From Flavobacterium salmonis (lineage in GTDB: Bacteria > Bacteroidota > Bacteroidia > Flavobacteriales > Flavobacteriaceae), in NCBI RefSeq assembly GCF_903819435.1, contig NZ_CAIJDP010000090.1:1-64000 (forward strand): DNA of 64,000 nt, written 5' to 3'. The notes below the pieces were generated by a model. It saw only the letters and a program-made list of their open reading frames with translations, did no database searches and was not told where the DNA came from. Positions 60,968 to 64,000 of this stretch are shown here, in pieces. Each line of letters begins with the position of its first letter. The stretch's first letter is position 1. The position numbers were made by a program, and so were the translations under genes.

Positions 60968-61389
60968 GTTCTAATTAAAATAAATTTGATTATGAAAAAA
61001 AAATCTTGTTATTGTCTAATAGTATTTACAATTCAAGAGAATTAATTGATTTTTGGATTTAACTTATAACTCAAATCTCAGCTTTAATTACTATAATTTT
61101 ATTTTAAAAAAAACTGGTTCGCTAAATGCTAACCAGTTTTAAAAATACTTTTTTTGATTTGAATAGGTCAAGCTATTTTTTTAACGAACTCTTACTTATT
61201 TTTTTTCAAAGTTCATCCTTGAATTTTATTTTTATTTTTTTAGATTATGAAAGAATAGATAGCATTGATAATAGACTTGCTACAAAACAAGTTCTAATCT
61301 TTATTTAATAACATATTTTATTCATTTTTTTTAGAAATGATTTAATTGTATAATTTTTAATCAAATAATAGTAAATCCCCTTGTGTGCC
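60968..61389. other. Intergenic region
   Basis: 420 AT-rich bases. Apart from the terminator at 61107-61145, only a low-complexity plus-strand frame (61126-61308) exists. It starts inside that hairpin and is not credible. No repeats or RNA genes are seen. Confidence 0.35.
61107..61145. terminator. Terminator hairpin
   Basis: AAAAAACTGGTTCGCTAAAT then GCTAACCAGTTTTAAAA: stem AAAACTGGTT/AACCAGTTTT with A and T runs outside. It could end the minus-strand unit at 61390 and also work in the other direction. Confidence 0.7.
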
Positions 61390-61875
61390 TCACTTAGAGA
61401 TCCACCATGAATAAGGAACCTTATACTTTTCTGGATGATTGACTCTTCTGTCAAGATAAAAACCTGGATAATTTATAGGTTTATTTGTTTTTTCTTTTGT
61501 CAAAAAAACAAAATTGCCTTCTTTATTATCTTCGATTTTATAATATAAAACTACCACCTCCTCATTGTAGCTAACCACATCATATACAAAACCTTTAAAT
61601 CTTAAAATACTGTCTTGAGATACGCTCCATTTTTGAGGTGTTTCCATCACGTCTCCTTCTCCTTCATATTTATAAAACTTATTTTTACTGTCTCTTTCAT
61701 ATCTCTGACTTATTTTATCTTCACCAAATTTATAATATGTATAGCCACCTGAATAAGGGCTATAATATATCCAATAATCATTTGGTTTGGCGATTAAAAC
61801 TTCTTCGATTGTTTTTGTCCTACTGCAACTTATAAAAATTGCTAATAAGAATAATAAGTGAATTTTATTTTTCAT
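61390..61875 (-). CDS. Small lipoprotein overlapping the metallopeptidase-like gene
   Basis: 161 residues. KNKIHLLFLLAIFISCSRTK is a lipoprotein signal with lipobox FISC (Cys17). The mature protein is mostly beta (NDYWIYYSPYSGGYTYYKFG, KWSVSQDSILRFKGFVYDVV). The start codon overlaps the stop of the preceding 570-residue protein by 11 bases, which implies translational coupling. No family is recognised. A partner, anchor or immunity role for the upstream protein is a possibility only. Confidence 0.7.
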   Translation of the reverse strand: MKNKIHLLFLLAIFISCSRTKTIEEVLIAKPNDYWIYYSPYSGGYTYYKFGEDKISQRYERDSKNKFYKYEGEGDVMETPQKWSVSQDSILRFKGFVYDVVSYNEEVVVLYYKIEDNKEGNFVFLTKEKTNKPINYPGFYLDRRVNHPEKYKVPYSWWISK

Positions 61876-63577
61876 CTGCTAAGAAATTAATTGTAAAATT
61901 TTCATTTTGACCTGTTTCAGGGTTGTATACTTTTAAATTGTTATTATTAAGTTCCCCTTTTTTAAATAATATATGTCCTAAATTTTCAGGATCTTTCGGT
62001 GCTTCAATTTTATACCCTCCATTATGTATTGCGTTACTATTAAATCTAATAATTCTGTCTTGGATTTCACTTAGATAGTAGCCTGGTTTTTTATCCATAT
62101 TCCAAATATAATTTGCTAAGGATTTAACTATAGATAACTTAAATTCTGGAGGCGATAATTTAAATGATGTGGTTTCCATTGCATCTATATAAACATCTAT
62201 GTGTGTTTTTACGTTAGACTCAATATCGTGTTTTTTATTATATTGATGACCTAGTTCATGTACTACGATATGGGTAAAGCTATAAATATTATCCAGATCT
62301 TCTGAATACTTGCCTCCTCTCATATTTAATACTATCAAATAGGGAGCTATGGGCGAGGTAAATGCAGGCACATTTGAACTTAATTGATTAGGTTTTGGGT
62401 GTTTTCCTGTAGCAAAATGTGACCCAACAGGAGCATTAATCTTTTGAGCTAAAAATATAGCGATTCTAGTTAGAATCATTCGTTGACTAGTGTTATTAGC
62501 GTCAAGTTCAGAAGGCAATTTCTTTACCCCATCTATTTCTATTTGAATTAACTTTCCATCAGCTCCAGCAGCCTTTGGGTAACCATTTGAGTCAAAAACA
62601 TAATTTTTACCATCTACAAATGGATTTGATGCTAGAGGGCTTCCATCTATCACAAGACTATACTTGTCTGCGATAACGATTTCTTCAGCATAAGGTTTTT
62701 GCTCATCTGAAAGACTATTAGCATATTTAGCAATAGCATTTTTTATTTGCGCAACTCTTCCTGTAGGACCATCAACATCTGCAAAGATACGATCTATGTA
62801 ATTTTCAATAAATTGATGTGTTTCGCTTAATGTTAAAGTTGTTTTATTTAACAATTGTCCAGCTGCATAAAACTCAGGAGGGGGTTGTGCAGTGAAACCT
62901 AATATTCCTACTCTGGGAATATCGTTATAAGTTACAATAACCTTAGAGTCTACAACTACTGGTCCTGTTGGTGTGGCCTCATATACAGTCACTGTATTAG
63001 TGTTGTTAGTGCTATTATAGTTGTTATATGAAAAATAAGGCTTAACAGGAGGATTAGGATCGTAGTTCCCAATACCCATAATCGCATTATTGATTTGCGC
63101 CGGAGTATATCCTGTATACTCATTTGTCGGCTGCATGATACTGCCTCCATTTGTTATGATAAACCCAAATTGTGCGTTTCCATTCGCATCCAGTACGAGT
63201 GGCGAACTGGGATTGGTAGTTTCGTGTAACCAGTACATATTAATTACGTCTCCAGCACGTTGTTCATAATCCATTATAGAAGGTGCAGTTTGCCAATTTG
63301 TATCGTCTTGTTGCTGAGTATTCCCTCCGCTTCCAACATAATATCTAGGACTATAGTAGTCAAAATTGTTTGTGACAGCACCATTCCTGTCTATCATAGA
63401 AGAAACATTTGTAGACCAGAAATTACCCCCTGCGGTCATACCGCCGGTATTGTTTACAGGACTACCAAAGGAAGCACTATTCCAGCCTGAATTTCCCCCA
63501 TATTCATCATAACCATAGGCGAAAGCAGATAATGAGAAAAATAATGTCATCAGACAAATATAGATAGTTTTTTGCAT
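61865..63577 (-). CDS. Exported protein with HELGH metallopeptidase-like C-terminal domain
   Basis: 570 residues. Signal peptide MQKTIYICLMTLFFSLSAFA. Residues 20-200 are glycine-, asparagine- and tyrosine-rich and beta-like (GYDEYGGNSGWNSASFGSPV, NNFDYYSPRYYVGSGGN). A helical linker (about 240-305) follows. The C-terminal domain holds HELGH (440-444) within YSFTHIVVHELGHQYNKKHD, consistent with a zinc peptidase; the third ligand is not certain. It starts 5 bases after the stop of the T9SS cargo gene and overlaps the lipoprotein gene, so it is the middle of a three-gene unit. It has no T9SS tail of its own. Function, including a toxin role, is unproven. Confidence 0.72.
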   Translation of the reverse strand: MQKTIYICLMTLFFSLSAFAYGYDEYGGNSGWNSASFGSPVNNTGGMTAGGNFWSTNVSSMIDRNGAVTNNFDYYSPRYYVGSGGNTQQQDDTNWQTAPSIMDYEQRAGDVINMYWLHETTNPSSPLVLDANGNAQFGFIITNGGSIMQPTNEYTGYTPAQINNAIMGIGNYDPNPPVKPYFSYNNYNSTNNTNTVTVYEATPTGPVVVDSKVIVTYNDIPRVGILGFTAQPPPEFYAAGQLLNKTTLTLSETHQFIENYIDRIFADVDGPTGRVAQIKNAIAKYANSLSDEQKPYAEEIVIADKYSLVIDGSPLASNPFVDGKNYVFDSNGYPKAAGADGKLIQIEIDGVKKLPSELDANNTSQRMILTRIAIFLAQKINAPVGSHFATGKHPKPNQLSSNVPAFTSPIAPYLIVLNMRGGKYSEDLDNIYSFTHIVVHELGHQYNKKHDIESNVKTHIDVYIDAMETTSFKLSPPEFKLSIVKSLANYIWNMDKKPGYYLSEIQDRIIRFNSNAIHNGGYKIEAPKDPENLGHILFKKGELNNNNLKVYNPETGQNENFTINFLADEK

Positions 63578-63582
63578 GGTTT

Positions 63583-64000
63583 TTAGTTTTTAATTAGTAT
63601 TCTGGAGTGCATTTCGTTTCCTACGCCCACACGTACAATATACATTCCGGATTTTAGTGTAGTACCGTCTAAATTATATTGATGTTTACCCTGTTTTTGA
63701 AGGGTTTCTTTTTGTAAGGTTATGGTAGTATTATTTCCAGAAAAGTCATATACACCAACATTTACAGTGGCATCGTTTTCGAGTTCGTATTCTATCAGAA
63801 CATCATTGACAAAAGGGTTAGGATACAGGGTAATAAAATGCTCTTTCTGGTCGGTTAAAGCCAGCAGTTCTTCGGCGGTCAGGTCGTCGCCATCCCCTTC
63901 TTCTGTTTGTTTCAGGATGATATGCATTGGCGGCCCGGGTTCCTGCCATTCCTCTGTAAACGTTTGAAGGCTGCCTGTTAAATAGACTTTTTTATTTACT
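63583..64000 (-). CDS. T9SS type A sorting-domain protein, C-terminal part, cut by window edge
   Basis: The frame is open to the right edge: upstream of the ATG at 63927 it reads VNKKVYLTGSLQTFTEEWQE, so that ATG is internal and the gene continues beyond 64000. Visible C-terminal features are an acidic linker (EEGDGDDLTAEELLAL) and a Por_Secre_tail domain (ITLYPNPFVNDVLIEYELEN, VNVGVYDFSGNNTTITLQ, LDGTTLKSGMYIVRVGVGNE). It is a type IX cargo of unknown function, first visible gene of the minus-strand unit with the metallopeptidase-like protein and the lipoprotein. Confidence 0.85.
   Translation of the reverse strand, partial: VNKKVYLTGSLQTFTEEWQEPGPPMHIILKQTEEGDGDDLTAEELLALTDQKEHFITLYPNPFVNDVLIEYELENDATVNVGVYDFSGNNTTITLQKETLQKQGKHQYNLDGTTLKSGMYIVRVGVGNEMHSRILIKN

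Noticed and set aside
61126..61308. Plus-strand 60-residue frame between the transglutaminase-like gene and the lipoprotein gene
   Set aside because: It begins inside a terminator hairpin, is rich in Phe/Leu/Ile from AT-rich sequence, and has no homology signal.
1..64000. CRISPR arrays, tRNA or rRNA genes
   Set aside because: I looked for regularly spaced repeats and T-arm/anticodon patterns. The only regularly spaced repeats (30445-30664) are operator-like with unequal spacing, and no tRNA fold was found by eye.

Overview
The window reads as a chromosomal stretch of a member of the Bacteroidota, most likely Flavobacterium or a close relative. The evidence is low GC, type IX secretion (T9SS) C-terminal sorting domains, many lipoproteins with short lipoboxes, -7 promoter boxes of the TAnnTTTG kind, little Shine-Dalgarno sequence, and family content typical of flavobacteria (DUF6155, DUF6526, DUF4142, YdeI/OmdA, XAC2610-like). 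No rRNA, tRNA or CRISPR array was seen. Product names come from reading the translated sequences and from family knowledge; no database was searched.

Bases 1-20,400 are an accessory zone of single genes with long spacers and many remnants. From the left edge it holds an IS1182-type transposase start, a DUF6155 gene boxed between two IS ends and an attC-like palindrome, a RAYT transposase with REP palindromes and a broken second RAYT, and a truncated haemoglobin with a methyltransferase. Further on are secreted or lipoprotein unknowns, a duplicated and internally deleted lipoprotein fragment, a TlpA-like thioredoxin protein, an M50 peptidase-TPR fusion, a nitrilase, SDR and alcohol-dehydrogenase-like relics, a CheY-like regulator and a YiiX-type hydrolase.

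Bases 20,377-24,083 are a minus-strand gluconate operon: 6-phosphogluconate dehydrogenase, GntP permease and FGGY gluconokinase. Imported gluconate would be phosphorylated and decarboxylated to ribulose 5-phosphate. A secreted SMP-30/gluconolactonase-like protein lies 1.7 kb beyond. Between them is the most unusual gene of the window (24,441-25,232): a half HsdS-type target-recognition domain joined to a HEPN-like domain with an R-x4-H motif. It follows a leader with four perfect hairpins and is followed by an attC-like palindrome.

Bases 29,800-36,611 are a TetR-controlled RND efflux locus (TetR, MFP lipoprotein, AcrB-type pump, 37-residue membrane microprotein, TolC-type channel). Five copies of a TetR-operator-like motif lie in front of the regulator and the pump genes. 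Bases 36,800-45,400 hold a Crp/Fnr regulator, GNAT, DoxX, VOC, a topoisomerase IB and a large GT4 fusion protein. Bases 45,600-50,900 hold an MlaE-MlaF-MlaD lipid-transport operon followed by an AsmA-like protein. Bases 50,900-61,000 carry a FAD oxidoreductase, XRE and AraC regulators, a serine hydrolase, a deoxyinosine/uracil DNA glycosylase, DUF4142 and DUF6526 proteins, an O-antigen-ligase-like protein and a transglutaminase-like protein. The right edge is a minus-strand unit of a T9SS cargo protein (cut by the edge), a secreted HELGH metallopeptidase-like protein and an overlapping lipoprotein.
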